DNA of 64,000 bases from Arthrobacter sp. EM1 (lineage in GTDB: Bacteria > Actinomycetota > Actinomycetes > Actinomycetales > Micrococcaceae): contig NZ_CP124836.1 of assembly GCF_029964055.1 (NCBI RefSeq), positions 310,001 to 374,000 on the forward strand, in the 5' to 3' direction. Numbering within the stretch: the first letter of the stretch is position 1; each line of letters starts with the position of its first letter. This document shows positions 27,548-38,893 of this stretch, piece by piece. The position numbers and the translations under genes were made by a program. The notes below the pieces were generated by a model, which saw nothing but the letters and a program-made list of their open reading frames with translations, made no database searches and was not told the DNA's origin.

Positions 27548-28969
27548 ATGGCTGTTGGCGTCTTTGACCTCTTCTCAATAGGAATAGGCCCGTCCAGTTC
27601 GCACACCGTGGGGCCGATGCGGGCTGCTGCGGTGTTTGCCGAGGAGCTCAAGACCTCGCGGGATCTGGGCCGCGTGGCATCGCTGCGGGTGGACCTTTAC
27701 GGCTCCCTCGCGGCCACAGGCCACGGCCACGGGACCATGACGGCGATCCTGCTCGGCCTGGAGGGCTACCACCCTGAACTGATCCTCCCCGAGGAAGTGG
27801 AGGGGCGGCTGGCCACGATCGCGGAGACCGGCACCCTGCAGCTGGCCGGCTTAGGAACCGGTGTGGCGCTGCCCTACGGGGTGAAGGACATGATCCTGCG
27901 CCCGCTCACCATCCTGCCCCGGCACACCAACGGCATGACCTTCACGGTTTCGGACGCCGACGGCGCCGTGCTGCACAGCGCCACGTTCTTCTCAGTGGGC
28001 GGCGGTTTCATCGTCCGCGAAGGCGAGGAGGACGCCGCCCTGATCGAGCTCGCCGAGTCCAAGAAGGAACTTCCCCTGCCGTTCCGAACGGCAGCGGAGC
28101 TGCTGGGCCGCTGCCAGTCCAAGGGCCTGTCGATCGGCGAGATTATGTTCGTCAACGAGCGTGCCTCCCGCACCGAAGCGGAGATCCGGGAAGGCCTTCT
28201 GCACATCTACTCGGTGATGACCGGCTGCGTTCAGGTCAGCCTCAAGCGCGAAGGACTGCTCCCCGGCGGCCTGAAGGTCCGCCGTCGTGCGCCCGACTGG
28301 CACGAACGGCTGATGAAAGAAACCCGGGATCAGGACCCCGACTTCCGGGACCCGAAGTACTGGCAGGAATGGGTCAACCTGATTGCCCTGGCAGTGAACG
28401 AGGAAAATGCCTCCGGCGGCCGCGTGGTCACCGCCCCCACCAACGGCGCCGCCGGCATCATCCCCGCTGTCCTCTACTATGCGTTGCACTTTGCCCCGGG
28501 CATGGACAAAGCCACCGAGGCCGACCGCGACGACGTTGTGGTCAAGTTCCTGCTGACGGCAGCGGCGATCGGTGTCCTGTACAAAGAACAGGCCTCGATC
28601 TCCGGCGCCGAGGTCGGCTGTCAGGGCGAGGTGGGATCGGCATCCTCGATGGCCGCGGCCGGCCTGGCCGAAGTGATGGGCGGTACCCCGCAACAGGTGG
28701 AGAACGCCGCTGAAATCGCGATGGAACACAACCTCGGCCTGACCTGCGACCCCATCGGCGGGCTTGTGCAGATCCCGTGCATCGAACGCAACGCGATCGC
28801 CGCGGCGAAGGCCATCAACGCCGCCAAGATGGCGCTTTGGGGCGACGGCACGCACCGGGTGTCCCTCGACGAGGTCATCGTGACCATGCGCGAGACCGGC
28901 AAGGACATGAGCTCCAAGTACAAAGAGACAGCCATGGGCGGCCTGGCCGTGAACGTTGTCGAGTGCTGA
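27548..28969 (+). CDS. sdaA: L-serine ammonia-lyase (iron-sulfur type)
   Basis: A 473-residue single-chain L-serine dehydratase. The N-terminal beta domain starts [23 protein letters not shown]. The alpha (catalytic) domain has the three Cys that ligate the 4Fe-4S cluster in [21 protein letters not shown] and IPCIERNA. It converts serine to pyruvate and ammonia. Following the glycine cleavage system and SHMT, it completes a glycine to serine to pyruvate route. A large hairpin lies between glyA and this gene, so it may have its own promoter. Confidence 0.96.
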   Translation: MAVGVFDLFSIGIGPSSSHTVGPMRAAAVFAEELKTSRDLGRVASLRVDLYGSLAATGHGHGTMTAILLGLEGYHPELILPEEVEGRLATIAETGTLQLAGLGTGVALPYGVKDMILRPLTILPRHTNGMTFTVSDADGAVLHSATFFSVGGGFIVREGEEDAALIELAESKKELPLPFRTAAELLGRCQSKGLSIGEIMFVNERASRTEAEIREGLLHIYSVMTGCVQVSLKREGLLPGGLKVRRRAPDWHERLMKETRDQDPDFRDPKYWQEWVNLIALAVNEENASGGRVVTAPTNGAAGIIPAVLYYALHFAPGMDKATEADRDDVVVKFLLTAAAIGVLYKEQASISGAEVGCQGEVGSASSMAAAGLAEVMGGTPQQVENAAEIAMEHNLGLTCDPIGGLVQIPCIERNAIAAAKAINAAKMALWGDGTHRVSLDEVIVTMRETGKDMSSKYKETAMGGLAVNVVEC

Positions 28970-28970
28970 G

Positions 28971-29525
28971 CTAGTTGTTCAGCACCGCCCAAAGATTCAA
29001 CGACGAAGCGAAGATTATCCAGGCGAAGTAGGGCAGCATCAGCAGTCCTGCCGTGCGGCTGATCGGCCCAAAGTGGAGTACTGTGACCACCACCGCGGCC
29101 GACAGCGCGACGATGATGCCGAAAGCGATCCACAGGGCAAGTGTGCCAAGTGCCGGGTACAGGCCGAAGAAGACCGGAGTCCACAACAGGTTCAACACCA
29201 GTTGCGTGGCGTAGGCGGCGAGGGCTGCGCTGGTGCCCTCCGCCCGGCGGCGCCAGACCAGCCAGGCGGCCACGGCCATCGCGATGTACAGGGTTGTCCA
29301 GACCGGCCCGAACACCCAATTCGGCGGAGACCAGGGGGCTTTGACAGCGGCGGCGTACCAGCCGTTAACATTGTTCGCGGTGGCCAGCCCGCCTAGGCCG
29401 GCAACGACAGCCGAGGCAGCCAAAAAGACCAATAGTCCCGGAAACTGGACTGCCGGCCGGCGTGTACCGGCGGCAAGTTCCCGGTGCTCGGATCCTAATC
29501 TTAGTGGTTGCTCAACTGGCGCCAT
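28971..29525 (-). CDS. TspO/MBR family membrane protein
   Basis: A 184-residue protein with five transmembrane helices from residue 30 on. Diagnostic TspO residues are WYAAAVKAPWSPPNWVFGPVWTTLYIAMAVAAWLVWRR and LVLNLLWTPVFFGLYPALG. TspO proteins bind porphyrins and are linked to tetrapyrrole handling and stress; the exact task here is unknown. The N-terminal 28 residues are a polar extension, so a later start is possible. It converges closely with sdaA (1-bp gap) and is divergent from the FemABX gene. Confidence 0.92.
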   Translation of the reverse strand: MAPVEQPLRLGSEHRELAAGTRRPAVQFPGLLVFLAASAVVAGLGGLATANNVNGWYAAAVKAPWSPPNWVFGPVWTTLYIAMAVAAWLVWRRRAEGTSAALAAYATQLVLNLLWTPVFFGLYPALGTLALWIAFGIIVALSAAVVVTVLHFGPISRTAGLLMLPYFAWIIFASSLNLWAVLNN

Positions 29526-29625
29526 ACGTCCAGCCTAGCGGCTTGGTTCCGGGCAGGAGCATTGACCCGGACGGATAGACTTGAACGTGCATGCCCGCAT
29601 GCCGCCGATGCTCGAACCGCAATGA

Positions 29626-30714
29626 TTGGATGTTGCACCCTTGCGTGAATTCACCGCCCGCTTTGCCTCTGCCGAAGAGATCGCCAACTGGGATAGCCAC
29701 GTCACTGCGAACCCCAATGGCGGCAATCTCCTGCAATCGGAGGCCTTCGCTGAGGTTAAGCAAAACTTCGGCTGGAAACCCCGGCACCTGGTCTACGAGA
29801 GCGCTGACTATTCCAGCTACAACCTCATCCTGGAGAAGTCCGTCCCGTTGCTCGGCAAGCTCTGGTACCTGATCAAGGGCCCAGATGTCGCCTCCGCCGA
29901 AGACATCCCCGGCATCACCGCAGCCAACGCCGAGTTCGTACAACGTGCCCGGCTGGGGGTCTTTGCCATCAAGATCGAGCCGGACATCGTCCGCTCCGAC
30001 GAAGCCCGTCGGATTTTCGAAGGCGCCGGGCTCCGCAAGAGCCACAACCTGCAGCCCAACGACTCGACGGCGCTGCTGGATATCTCCCCCGAGGAGAACC
30101 AGCTGTTGCGGAACCTGCACTCGCGGGGCCGTAACGCCGTCCGGCGCGCCATCCGGGAGGACGTGGAAGTCCACAAAGTGGATCCCACCGAGGAGAACTT
30201 CCGCGCCATGTACGCGCTGATGACAAACACCGTGGAGGCCAAGTCCCAGGTCCGGGTCCGCGAATACGGGTATTACCGCCAGTTCTGGACCAACTTCATC
30301 AACCGTGGCCAGGGGCGGCTGATGTTTGTCTACGAGAACGGTCTCCCGTCGGTGGGCGCCTTTGTGGTCAACTACGGCCGAAAGGGCACCTACAAAGACG
30401 GCGGCTCGCTGCAGAAGCGAAACCAGTACGGTGATTCCCATCTGGTGCAGTGGACGGCCATCCAGCAGCTCAGGGAGCTCGGCTGCACCGAATACGATTT
30501 CTGCGGCACACCCCCCAGCGATCAGCTGAAGGACACGTCCAACCCGTTCCACGGCCTGGGCCTGTTCAAAACCAGCTTCAGCAAAACGGTGACCGACTTC
30601 GTTGGCTGCTACGACCAGGTCCTCAGCCCGTTGAAATACAAGGCCTGGATGGCCGCGGGGGAACGCGTCGCCCGCCAGCTCTATACCCGCCGCACGGGCC
30701 AGCAGTTCTACTAA
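29626..30714 (+). CDS. FemABX family peptidyl/aminoacyltransferase
   Basis: A 362-residue protein with the two-GNAT FemABX fold. It shows SEAFAEVKQNFGWKPRHLVYE near the N-terminus, then LHSRGRNAVRRAIREDVEV, and KDGGSLQKRNQYGDSHLVQWTAIQQLRELGCTEYDFCG in the second domain. Enzymes of this family add amino acids from aminoacyl-tRNA to the lipid II side chain, building the peptidoglycan cross-bridge. Micrococcaceae walls have varied interpeptide bridges, which fits, but the amino acid added cannot be read from sequence. The TTG at 29626 is a weak start; a TTG at 29641 is an alternative. Confidence 0.88.
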   Translation: MDVAPLREFTARFASAEEIANWDSHVTANPNGGNLLQSEAFAEVKQNFGWKPRHLVYESADYSSYNLILEKSVPLLGKLWYLIKGPDVASAEDIPGITAANAEFVQRARLGVFAIKIEPDIVRSDEARRIFEGAGLRKSHNLQPNDSTALLDISPEENQLLRNLHSRGRNAVRRAIREDVEVHKVDPTEENFRAMYALMTNTVEAKSQVRVREYGYYRQFWTNFINRGQGRLMFVYENGLPSVGAFVVNYGRKGTYKDGGSLQKRNQYGDSHLVQWTAIQQLRELGCTEYDFCGTPPSDQLKDTSNPFHGLGLFKTSFSKTVTDFVGCYDQVLSPLKYKAWMAAGERVARQLYTRRTGQQFY

Positions 30715-30747
30715 AACGGCTGACACGGAGAATTTGAGGACGCCGGA

Positions 30748-32244
30748 ATGACCCAGGAACCCGCCGGCCGCCGTCGGCCGCACACCGACGGATTGCCCAG
30801 GACCGAGCCGCTCTCGCCCACGCAAGTGCGCCAGAATGCCGCGGCCAAGCGGATGCTGCGCAGACTTGTCCAGGGGGAGAACCCGCCGACCGCTCCCATG
30901 AGCATCGTGGACCGCCTCGCCGGCAGCCCCTACGCCAACCCGATGATTCAGGTGGGCGGGGTGGACGCGTCGGCCCGCAAGACCATCGACTTCGCGCTGC
31001 ACCTGGCCGAATCGATGTTCCGGTACGGTGCCGGCGCCCTCGAAGTTGAAACCAGCATTATCGCCGTCACGGCTGCGCTGGGCCTCAAAAACATCGAAGT
31101 GGACATCACCAACCAGTCCGTGGCCATCAACTATGCGCCCAAGGAACAGACTCCGATTACGTTGCTGCGTGTGGTGCGGTCCTGGACGAACAACTACGCC
31201 GGGCTCTCCCAGGTGCACCAGCTAGTCACCGAACTCGTAGCCGGCGGTGTGGGCCGTGACGAGGCCGTGCGACGGCTGGAAGAGATCACCCGCAGCGCCA
31301 AACCCTTCCCCCGCTGGATGGTCACGGTGGCGTTCGGGGTCTTCGCTGCCGTTTTCGTCGGGGTCCTGGGCGGCGGAATCGGCGGCTCAGTGGTGGCCTT
31401 TGCCTCGAACCTGATGGTCAGTTTGCTGGCCCGGCAGCTGAGCCGCTGGCGGACGCCGGATTTCTTTATCACGGCGGCGTGTTCGTTCCTGGTCACCTTT
31501 ATGGCCCTGCTCCTGGGGCGCTTCGGCGGCTTGGCGGGAATCCAGATCGCCCCCGAGATTGTGGTGGTGGGCGGCATCCTGCTGCTTTTGCCGACCGGAC
31601 GGCTGGTCTCCTCGGTGCAGGACGCGATCAATGGCTTTCCGGTCACGGCCGCCGGCCGTTTCCTCTCCACAGTGCTGACCTTCGGCGCCCTGGTCGCCGG
31701 CCTCGCTGTGGGTTTTGTGGTGGGGGACAGGACGGGGATGGAATCCATCGACGTCACCAAAACATTCCCGCCGGCGTATGAGCTGTGGGTAGTGGTCATT
31801 CTGATCGCCATCGCGGTGCTGATGATCGGCATCACCGAACAGACCAGCCCGAGCCTGCTGCTGCCGACGGCGGCCGTCGGCGTTGTGGGGTACCTGATCC
31901 TGAATGGCGGAGAGGCATTAGGCATCGGATCGCGCTTTTCGCCCGCACTGGCAGCTGTTGTTATCGGACTGCTGGCCCGGGTAGTGGCGCTGCGGATGGG
32001 CGCCCCGCAGTTGGTGGTGGCGGTGCCAGCCGCGCTGATTCTCCTGCCCGGCCTCACCATATTCCGGTCCATGTATGTATTAACGATTGAGACGTCGGAG
32101 ATCCTGCTGGGTGCCGGGGGCATGCTTAATGCCGGGGCAATCGTTTTCGGGGTGGCGGCCGGCATCGTACTCGGCGACACGCTGGCCCGTCCGCTGACCC
32201 GCAGCCTGGCGAGCAACGAACGACGCCGGGCGCGGCGCCGTTAG
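30748..32244 (+). CDS. thrE: Threonine/serine exporter, ThrE family
   Basis: A 498-residue membrane protein. A cytoplasmic N-terminal domain (about 1-190) contains RKTIDFALHLAESMFRYGAGALEVETSIIAVTAALGL, the ThrE_N signature. About ten transmembrane helices follow (195-485). The family exports threonine and serine in Corynebacterium. Lying near the glycine-serine operon and serC, it may relieve serine excess (inference). It follows the FemABX gene by 33 bp with a GAGGA ribosome-binding site and ends 10 bp from the convergent siderophore-interacting gene. Confidence 0.92.
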   Translation: MTQEPAGRRRPHTDGLPRTEPLSPTQVRQNAAAKRMLRRLVQGENPPTAPMSIVDRLAGSPYANPMIQVGGVDASARKTIDFALHLAESMFRYGAGALEVETSIIAVTAALGLKNIEVDITNQSVAINYAPKEQTPITLLRVVRSWTNNYAGLSQVHQLVTELVAGGVGRDEAVRRLEEITRSAKPFPRWMVTVAFGVFAAVFVGVLGGGIGGSVVAFASNLMVSLLARQLSRWRTPDFFITAACSFLVTFMALLLGRFGGLAGIQIAPEIVVVGGILLLLPTGRLVSSVQDAINGFPVTAAGRFLSTVLTFGALVAGLAVGFVVGDRTGMESIDVTKTFPPAYELWVVVILIAIAVLMIGITEQTSPSLLLPTAAVGVVGYLILNGGEALGIGSRFSPALAAVVIGLLARVVALRMGAPQLVVAVPAALILLPGLTIFRSMYVLTIETSEILLGAGGMLNAGAIVFGVAAGIVLGDTLARPLTRSLASNERRRARRR

Positions 32245-32254
32245 ATCCTGCGCG

Positions 32255-33094
32255 CTAGATCTTACCGATGGGGAGCTTCTTCTCGGCCTGGAAGTCGTCC
32301 TCCACCCTGCCCTTCGCCCAGTAGCCGGACAGCGAAACCTGGGAACGCTCCAGCCCGCGCTCGGCGTAGAACACGTCCCGCAGGCTCTTCATGGCGCCGC
32401 GTTCGCCATGCGCAAAGACCTGGACCCTGCCGGCTGGCCAGCTCGCAGCACTGATCGCGGCAGGCAGTAGTTCGCTGGCCCCGGCCGGCACGCTGCTGCG
32501 CAGCAGCCAGCGCAGCTCCAGACCGGCGGGCGCCCTAATGGCCTGAATGTCGGCGTCGCTGTCCACCTCCAGAAAGGCCAGGCCGCGGGCTTCGGCCGGC
32601 AACGATTCGATCGAGGCCCCGATGGCCGGCAACGCGGATTCGTCGCCGGCGAACAGGAACCAGTCCGCGGCCGGGTCCGGGTTGTAGCCGCCGCCCGGCC
32701 CGGTGAATATCAGGGCGTCACCGGGCCGGGCGGATGCCGCCCACGGACCGGCGAGGCCTTCGTCACCGTGGATCACGAAGTCGATGGCGAGTTCCCCGGC
32801 CGCCGAGTCGACCCAGCGGACCGTGTAGGTCCTGGTGTGCGGCCACTGATCGCGCGGCATCGTTGCCCGGATCTCCCACAGGTCAAGCGGTTGCGGGTAA
32901 TCGATGCCGGGCTGCGGAAACACGATCTTGACGTAGCGGTCCGTATAGGAGTTGTTCTCGTAGCCGGCAAATCCGGGCCCGCCGGCAATGATCCGCACCA
33001 TGTGGGGGGAGAGCTCTTCACGGCGCAGGACGGTGAGGTTGGTCTGCGGACGGGATTTGCGGGTGGCCGAGGTGGCGGCGGGGACTGAGGTCAT
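32255..33094 (-). CDS. Siderophore-interacting FAD/NAD(P)H reductase
   Basis: A 279-residue flavoprotein of the SIP/ViuB family. FAD-binding features include MVRIIAGGPGFAGYENNSYTDRYVKIVFPQ and RTYTVRWVD. The NAD(P)H region has WFLFAGDESALPAIGASIESLP, and the C-terminus is QVSLSGYWAKGRVED. It reduces ferric siderophore complexes in the cytosol to free iron. The frame is open to 33169, but ATG 33094 starts the normal N-terminus. It is not linked to siderophore synthesis genes in this window. Confidence 0.93.
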   Translation of the reverse strand: MTSVPAATSATRKSRPQTNLTVLRREELSPHMVRIIAGGPGFAGYENNSYTDRYVKIVFPQPGIDYPQPLDLWEIRATMPRDQWPHTRTYTVRWVDSAAGELAIDFVIHGDEGLAGPWAASARPGDALIFTGPGGGYNPDPAADWFLFAGDESALPAIGASIESLPAEARGLAFLEVDSDADIQAIRAPAGLELRWLLRSSVPAGASELLPAAISAASWPAGRVQVFAHGERGAMKSLRDVFYAERGLERSQVSLSGYWAKGRVEDDFQAEKKLPIGKI

Positions 33095-33132
33095 GGGGCT
33101 AAGCCTAGCCAAAGCCGCTGGCGGAAACCTGG

Positions 33133-33939
33133 CTAGGGAGCCGGCCCGGGCAGCGGAGGCAGTTCCCATTCCACAGTTGCGCCGCCTTGTTCGCGGAGCA
33201 GCGTGGTGGCGCGGCTAAAGGGCCGGGAGCCGAAGAATCCCCGTGACGCCGAGAGCGGACTCGGGTGGGCGCTGGCGATCACGGGCGTGGAAGACAGCAG
33301 CGGGCGGACAGCCTCGGCGTGCCTGCCCCAGAGGATTGCCACCAGCGGGGCGGGTGCGCCGCCGGCTGTTGTGCGCTTGGCGACGGCGGTGATTGCCGCC
33401 GCTGTAATGGCTTCCCAACCCTTGTTCCGGTGCGAGCCAGCCGCCCCGGCCCGGACGCTGAGGACCCTGTTGAGCAGCAGCACCCCTTGATCGGACCAAG
33501 GGCCGAGGTCACCGTGGATCCGCGCGGGCAGCCCCAGATCGGCGTGAAGCTCCTTGTAGATGTTGGCCAGACTGCGGGGGATGGGCCGAGTGGCGCCGTC
33601 GACGGCGAAGGACAGCCCAACGGCATGGCCCGGCGTCGGATACGGGTCCTGGCCCAGAATCAGCACCCGGACTTCCGCCAGAGGCTGCCGGAAGGCCCGC
33701 AGCACCTTTGACGGAGCCGGCAAGACGTTGTGACCGCCGGAAGACTCCCGGCCCAGGTAGGCCAGGACGTCCCGCAATTGCCCCTCGACCGGGGCCAGGG
33801 CCTCAGCCCAGTCGTCGGCGACGAGCTCATCCAGGGGCAGGCGGGCCAACTCACTAAAACCCGCGGCCTGGCCCGCTGTGGGCTCCAGCTCGAAAAGGGC
33901 ATCGGAGGAAGGGAAGTCGGAGTCATGCACAGAGCCCAT
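33133..33939 (-). CDS. ung: Uracil-DNA glycosylase
   Basis: A 268-residue family-1 UDG. Catalytic Asp is in [19 protein letters not shown] (D98); the second active-site motif is [21 protein letters not shown], with the essential His. It removes uracil from DNA at the start of base-excision repair. The frame extends upstream to 34200, but ATG 33939 gives a normal UDG length and avoids overlapping the divergent gene. The N-terminal 30 residues are variable. Confidence 0.96.
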   Translation of the reverse strand: MGSVHDSDFPSSDALFELEPTAGQAAGFSELARLPLDELVADDWAEALAPVEGQLRDVLAYLGRESSGGHNVLPAPSKVLRAFRQPLAEVRVLILGQDPYPTPGHAVGLSFAVDGATRPIPRSLANIYKELHADLGLPARIHGDLGPWSDQGVLLLNRVLSVRAGAAGSHRNKGWEAITAAAITAVAKRTTAGGAPAPLVAILWGRHAEAVRPLLSSTPVIASAHPSPLSASRGFFGSRPFSRATTLLREQGGATVEWELPPLPGPAP

Positions 33940-34024
33940 TCTTGCAGGCCGGCAAATGACAAGGGTGTTATTCGCCCGTAGCATGGGGGGATACTTTTCA
34001 TCGGATCCAGCCAGGGAGCGTGTC

Positions 34025-34342
34025 GTGGCCGAACAAGCACAAGAGCACCTTTCGAGGGCAGAATCTCCTGTCGCCGGGATCAACCCGGAGTCGCCGCTGA
34101 GCAGCCGGGACCAGCAAATGCTGGCGTTGGAACGGCAGTGGTGGAAATACGCCGGCGCCAAAGAACAAGCCATCCGCGAACTCTTCGATCTGTCCGCCAC
34201 CCACTATTATCAGATCCTCAACGCCCTTATCGACACCGAGGATGCACTGGCCCATGATCCGATGTTGGTGAAGAGACTGCGTAGACTACGTACGTCACGC
34301 CAACGTGCGCGCACTGCCCGCCGCTTGGGCTCAGACGCGTAA
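34025..34342 (+). CDS. DUF3263 domain protein (helix-turn-helix-like)
   Basis: A 105-residue protein with the DUF3263 core (about residues 18-80): [46 protein letters not shown]. The pattern resembles a small DNA-binding helix-turn-helix, and the family is restricted to Actinobacteria. GTG 34025 has AGGGAG 6 bp upstream; an ATG at 33983 is an alternative. The next gene encodes a LytR_C protein. The same pair occurs in Mycobacterium tuberculosis (Rv0430-Rv0431, from memory). Function is unknown; regulation of the next gene is possible. Confidence 0.87.
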   Translation: MAEQAQEHLSRAESPVAGINPESPLSSRDQQMLALERQWWKYAGAKEQAIRELFDLSATHYYQILNALIDTEDALAHDPMLVKRLRRLRTSRQRARTARRLGSDA

Positions 34343-34422
34343 ATCACTGCCGGATGCGCACATTGCTGCGCGCCAGCAAGCGCGGCCGGTTCGTCAGAAA
34401 TCAGCAAGGACATCGTTCTACC

Positions 34423-35043
34423 ATGACCAAATACGCTCGGGATGAATTCGATCGGGTCCCGGAGACCTCCGCACGCCAAGGTGTCCACCGGACGGTCGCC
34501 GAATCACGCCACCGCCGCCGCCTGGGCCCGATCCTGGGCGCCGGCGCCGCGGCCTTGGCCATTGGCCTCGTCGCGTTCATTTTTCTGCCGAAGACCGGCT
34601 TCTCCTCCGCTGCCGACAGCACGCAGGCAGCAGTCGGGCAGAGCGGCAGCAGCGCCGCTGCATCTGCCGTCCCTGCCGCCACTGCTGCCTCCAGCGAAGC
34701 CCCTTCCAGCCCGCCGGCCAGCGAGTCGCCGGCTGCGACTCCCGCAGCCACCACCCCGGCCGCAGCCATCGACAAAACCCAGCCCGTGGCCATCTTCAAC
34801 GGCACCGCCACGGCAGGGCTGGCGAACCGGGTGGGCGGAACCGTTTCCACCGCCGGCTGGACTGTCGGCGCGCTCGGAAACTGGGGCGGATTGCCGCAGC
34901 AGCGCTCGGTGGTCTTCTACAACGGGGTCGGGCAGAAGGACAATGCCGAGGCCCTTGGCCAACTCCTGGGCATCCCGAGCGTGGTGGATTCCGCCGAATT
35001 CCAGCTGCCACTCGTTGTTGTCCTGGCGCCCGGATTCGCGTAA
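34423..35043 (+). CDS. LytR C-terminal domain membrane protein (VirR-like)
   Basis: A 206-residue protein. A short cytoplasmic basic N-terminus leads into one transmembrane helix (about 35-57), then a Ser/Ala/Pro-rich extracytoplasmic linker (60-125), then a LytR_C domain (about 130-205: TQPVAIFNGTATAGLANRVGGTVSTAGW and QRSVVFYNG). It lacks the catalytic LCP domain. This layout and the DUF3263 neighbour match mycobacterial VirR (Rv0431), a wall protein tied to cell-envelope integrity and vesicle release. ATG 34423 was chosen because the 23 upstream residues are basic and unlike the family. Confidence 0.85.
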   Translation: MTKYARDEFDRVPETSARQGVHRTVAESRHRRRLGPILGAGAAALAIGLVAFIFLPKTGFSSAADSTQAAVGQSGSSAAASAVPAATAASSEAPSSPPASESPAATPAATTPAAAIDKTQPVAIFNGTATAGLANRVGGTVSTAGWTVGALGNWGGLPQQRSVVFYNGVGQKDNAEALGQLLGIPSVVDSAEFQLPLVVVLAPGFA

Positions 35044-35048
35044 CCCGG

Positions 35049-35093
35049 TCCGATTGCGCCTTAGATAGCTGTTCCGATTACGCCTAAATAACT
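35049..35093. repeat. Two imperfect 21-22-bp tandem repeats upstream of csp
   Basis: TCCGATTGCGCCTTAGATAG (35049-35068) and TCCGATTACGCCTAAATAAC (35073-35092) are near-identical copies 24 bp apart, in the 185-bp gap before the cold-shock gene. Spacing near two DNA turns suggests a double binding site. No consensus was recognised. Confidence 0.5.
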
Positions 35094-35228
35094 ATTGACC
35101 GGCAGCGACGCCTCCGGGCTGCGCGGCAGCATAAAGCTGCGGGTACAGTACTTGCGGACTTAGTTTTTAGCACTCCGCGGCCCGGCGGATGCTGGGGCGC
35201 CCGCTGGGCAACTGAAAGTGTGGACACC

Positions 35229-35435
35229 ATGGCATTGGGAACCGTCAAGTGGTTTAACGCCGAAAAGGGCTACGGCTTTATCACCGTAGACAGCTCCGGC
35301 GCAGACGTCTTTGTGCACTGGTCTGCCGTTGCGGGGGACGGCCAACGTTCCCTGGCGGAGGGCCAGCGTGTGGAGCTCGAAGTCGGCGAGGGCGAGAAGG
35401 GCCCGCAGGCCGAAAGCGTCAGGCCCGCCCCGTGA
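35229..35435 (+). CDS. Cold-shock protein, CspA family
   Basis: A 68-residue cold-shock domain protein. RNP1 is KGYGFI and RNP2 is VFVHW, in [18 protein letters not shown] and DVFVHWSAV. Such proteins bind single-stranded RNA and melt structure. The long 5' region (185 bp) is usual for regulated csp mRNAs. The stop overlaps the start of the ABC binding-protein gene (GTGA), an unusual coupling. Confidence 0.96.
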   Translation: MALGTVKWFNAEKGYGFITVDSSGADVFVHWSAVAGDGQRSLAEGQRVELEVGEGEKGPQAESVRPAP

Positions 35436-36790
35436 CGGACACCGCACCGCAGGCGTCCAGCGGCCCAGGCCACGACGTGTCCGCTCGACGGGCCGACGCC
35501 GGCACTGTCGCCCGCCGGCTGGCCACGCTGCGGCTGGGACGAGCGGCCGTGGTGGCTGCTGTGGCCGCGTTGACCACCACCGCCTGCCTGGGCCCGGCCG
35601 GGGGCGCCCGCGTTGAACCGGCAGAAGCGAGCGGTGACGGCACCCTGCGCATCGGGTTGATCCTGGACAATACCGGGGCGCAGAATTTCCTTAACGCCCC
35701 CCAACAGGCGGCGGCGCAACTGGCCGTCAGGGAGATCAATGCCGCCGGCGGGCACAAGGGCAAACCGGTGGAACTGCTGCCGGCAACAATCAGTGGTGAC
35801 ACGGCAGCGCAGGCCAAGGCGCTGGTGGCCGCCAAAGCCGACGTAGTTATCGGTCCAACGGATTCCAGCAGGGCGCCGGCCGCCATCGATGTCCTGTCCG
35901 CTGCCAGGATTGCCGTGATTTCACCAGCAAATTCCGCCAGCGGCCTCAGCAGTTATCCAAGTAAGGGCTTCTATTTCCGGACTTCGGCGGCCGACATCGC
36001 ACAGGCACCCGTCCTCGTTAAGCTCGCCAAGGACGGTGGCGCCGCAACCATCGGCGTGGTGTACGAAGAAGGCAGCTACGGAAAGGACGTAGCCAACGCC
36101 GTGGCAGCCGCGGCCAAGGCGTCCGGCCTCGGGACCGCCGCCGTCGTCGGGTTCGCCCCGGGACAGGCGCAGCAGGCGGCGGCTGCCGTCAAGGCCGCGG
36201 CTCCAGATGCCGTCGTGCTGATTTCGCGCGCAGCCGCCCAAGGCGCCATCGCCGAGCTGAACAACGCCGGAGTTGCCGGAAAGAAGCTCATCCTCGCCGA
36301 CGGGGCTGTCAACCAGTACGGTCCAGGACTCGGCTCCAGCGCCCTCGACGGTGCCCGCGGGATCCTGCCGGGAACTTTCGCCTCCGCAAAATTCCAGGGC
36401 GAGCTGGTCTCCGTGGATCCCGGGCTGAAGGACATGGCGTTTGCCGCGGAGGCTTACGACGCCGTGAACCTCGCCGCCATCGCCGCCGCAGCGGCGCAGG
36501 ATGACGCCGGCACCTCCATCGCGGCCGGTCTCGTGGCGGTCTCAGGCGGCAGCGCCGGCACGTCCGGCGGCACCGGGCCTTCGGGCGCGGCCGAGGTGTG
36601 CAAGAGCTACCAGGAATGCCTTGACACGCTGCGGGCCGGCAAGCGTCCCGACTACGACGGCCAATCCGGGCGGATCACTTTCGATGCCCACGGTGACGTC
36701 AGCTCCGCAAACTACGTTCTCTACACCTACGGACCGGACAACACGGCAACCATGAGCGGCAGCGAAACGGCGGGCAGCAGCGGGAAGTGA
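35432..36790 (+). CDS. ABC transporter substrate-binding lipoprotein (branched-chain amino acid type)
   Basis: A 452-residue type I periplasmic-binding-fold protein (Peripla_BP_6 like). The N-terminal 45 residues are a long basic lead followed by a hydrophobic segment and a lipobox-like LTTTAC (Cys about residue 51). The binding fold starts [36 protein letters not shown], with later [14 protein letters not shown] and [15 protein letters not shown]. No permease or ATPase gene is next to it, so its partner is elsewhere or it acts as a sensor. It overlaps the csp gene by 4 bp. Confidence 0.87.
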   Translation: MTDTAPQASSGPGHDVSARRADAGTVARRLATLRLGRAAVVAAVAALTTTACLGPAGGARVEPAEASGDGTLRIGLILDNTGAQNFLNAPQQAAAQLAVREINAAGGHKGKPVELLPATISGDTAAQAKALVAAKADVVIGPTDSSRAPAAIDVLSAARIAVISPANSASGLSSYPSKGFYFRTSAADIAQAPVLVKLAKDGGAATIGVVYEEGSYGKDVANAVAAAAKASGLGTAAVVGFAPGQAQQAAAAVKAAAPDAVVLISRAAAQGAIAELNNAGVAGKKLILADGAVNQYGPGLGSSALDGARGILPGTFASAKFQGELVSVDPGLKDMAFAAEAYDAVNLAAIAAAAAQDDAGTSIAAGLVAVSGGSAGTSGGTGPSGAAEVCKSYQECLDTLRAGKRPDYDGQSGRITFDAHGDVSSANYVLYTYGPDNTATMSGSETAGSSGK

Positions 36791-36862
36791 TCGCCCGTAG
36801 CGTATTGCGTCGTTGCGGAACGGTGCCAGTTGGCCGACAGCAGCTTTTCGGCGAGCCTACTG

Positions 36863-36906
36863 CTTGCACTCTCCCCGGGGGAGTGCTAATTATTGAGTTA
36901 GCACTC
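36863..36906. promoter_or_regulatory. CIRCE (HrcA operator) upstream of groEL, with an extra arm
   Basis: CTTGCACTC (36863-36871), a 9-bp spacer, and GAGTGCTAA (36881-36889) match the CIRCE element TTAGCACTC-N9-GAGTGCTAA with two changes in the left arm. A further perfect TTAGCACTC at 36898-36906 follows, giving three half-sites. CIRCE binds the heat-shock repressor HrcA. It lies about 200 bp before groEL. The rest of the 317-bp gap (36791-37107) holds no gene. Confidence 0.88.
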
Positions 36907-36999
36907 CTGCGCATTGACTGCTAAAACGACGCCCGGTTCGCCCGGCTGCGGAGTTGAGGCAGCCGGGCCGGGAGCGAGAGAAATACCTGGTTGGGGTGA

Positions 37000-38745
<1,746 letters not shown>

Positions 38746-38793
38746 CCAACCGACTGCCGGGGCCGGAACCTCGGCCCTGAAATGTGCGTAGCA

Positions 38794-38829
38794 CGACGGC
38801 GGTCCCTCCTTCGGGCGGGGCCGCCGTCG
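38794..38829 (+). terminator. Hairpin after groEL
   Basis: CGACGGCGG (38794-38802) pairs with CCGCCGTCG (38821-38829), with further pairing of CCC and GGG inside. No T-run follows. It is a likely structural terminator for groEL. Confidence 0.55.
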
Positions 38830-38893
38830 GCGTAAGTGCCCAACCACCCCTGCGGGGGCGCCGACGCCGGTGCGGGTCTGGCAGGATGGTGCA

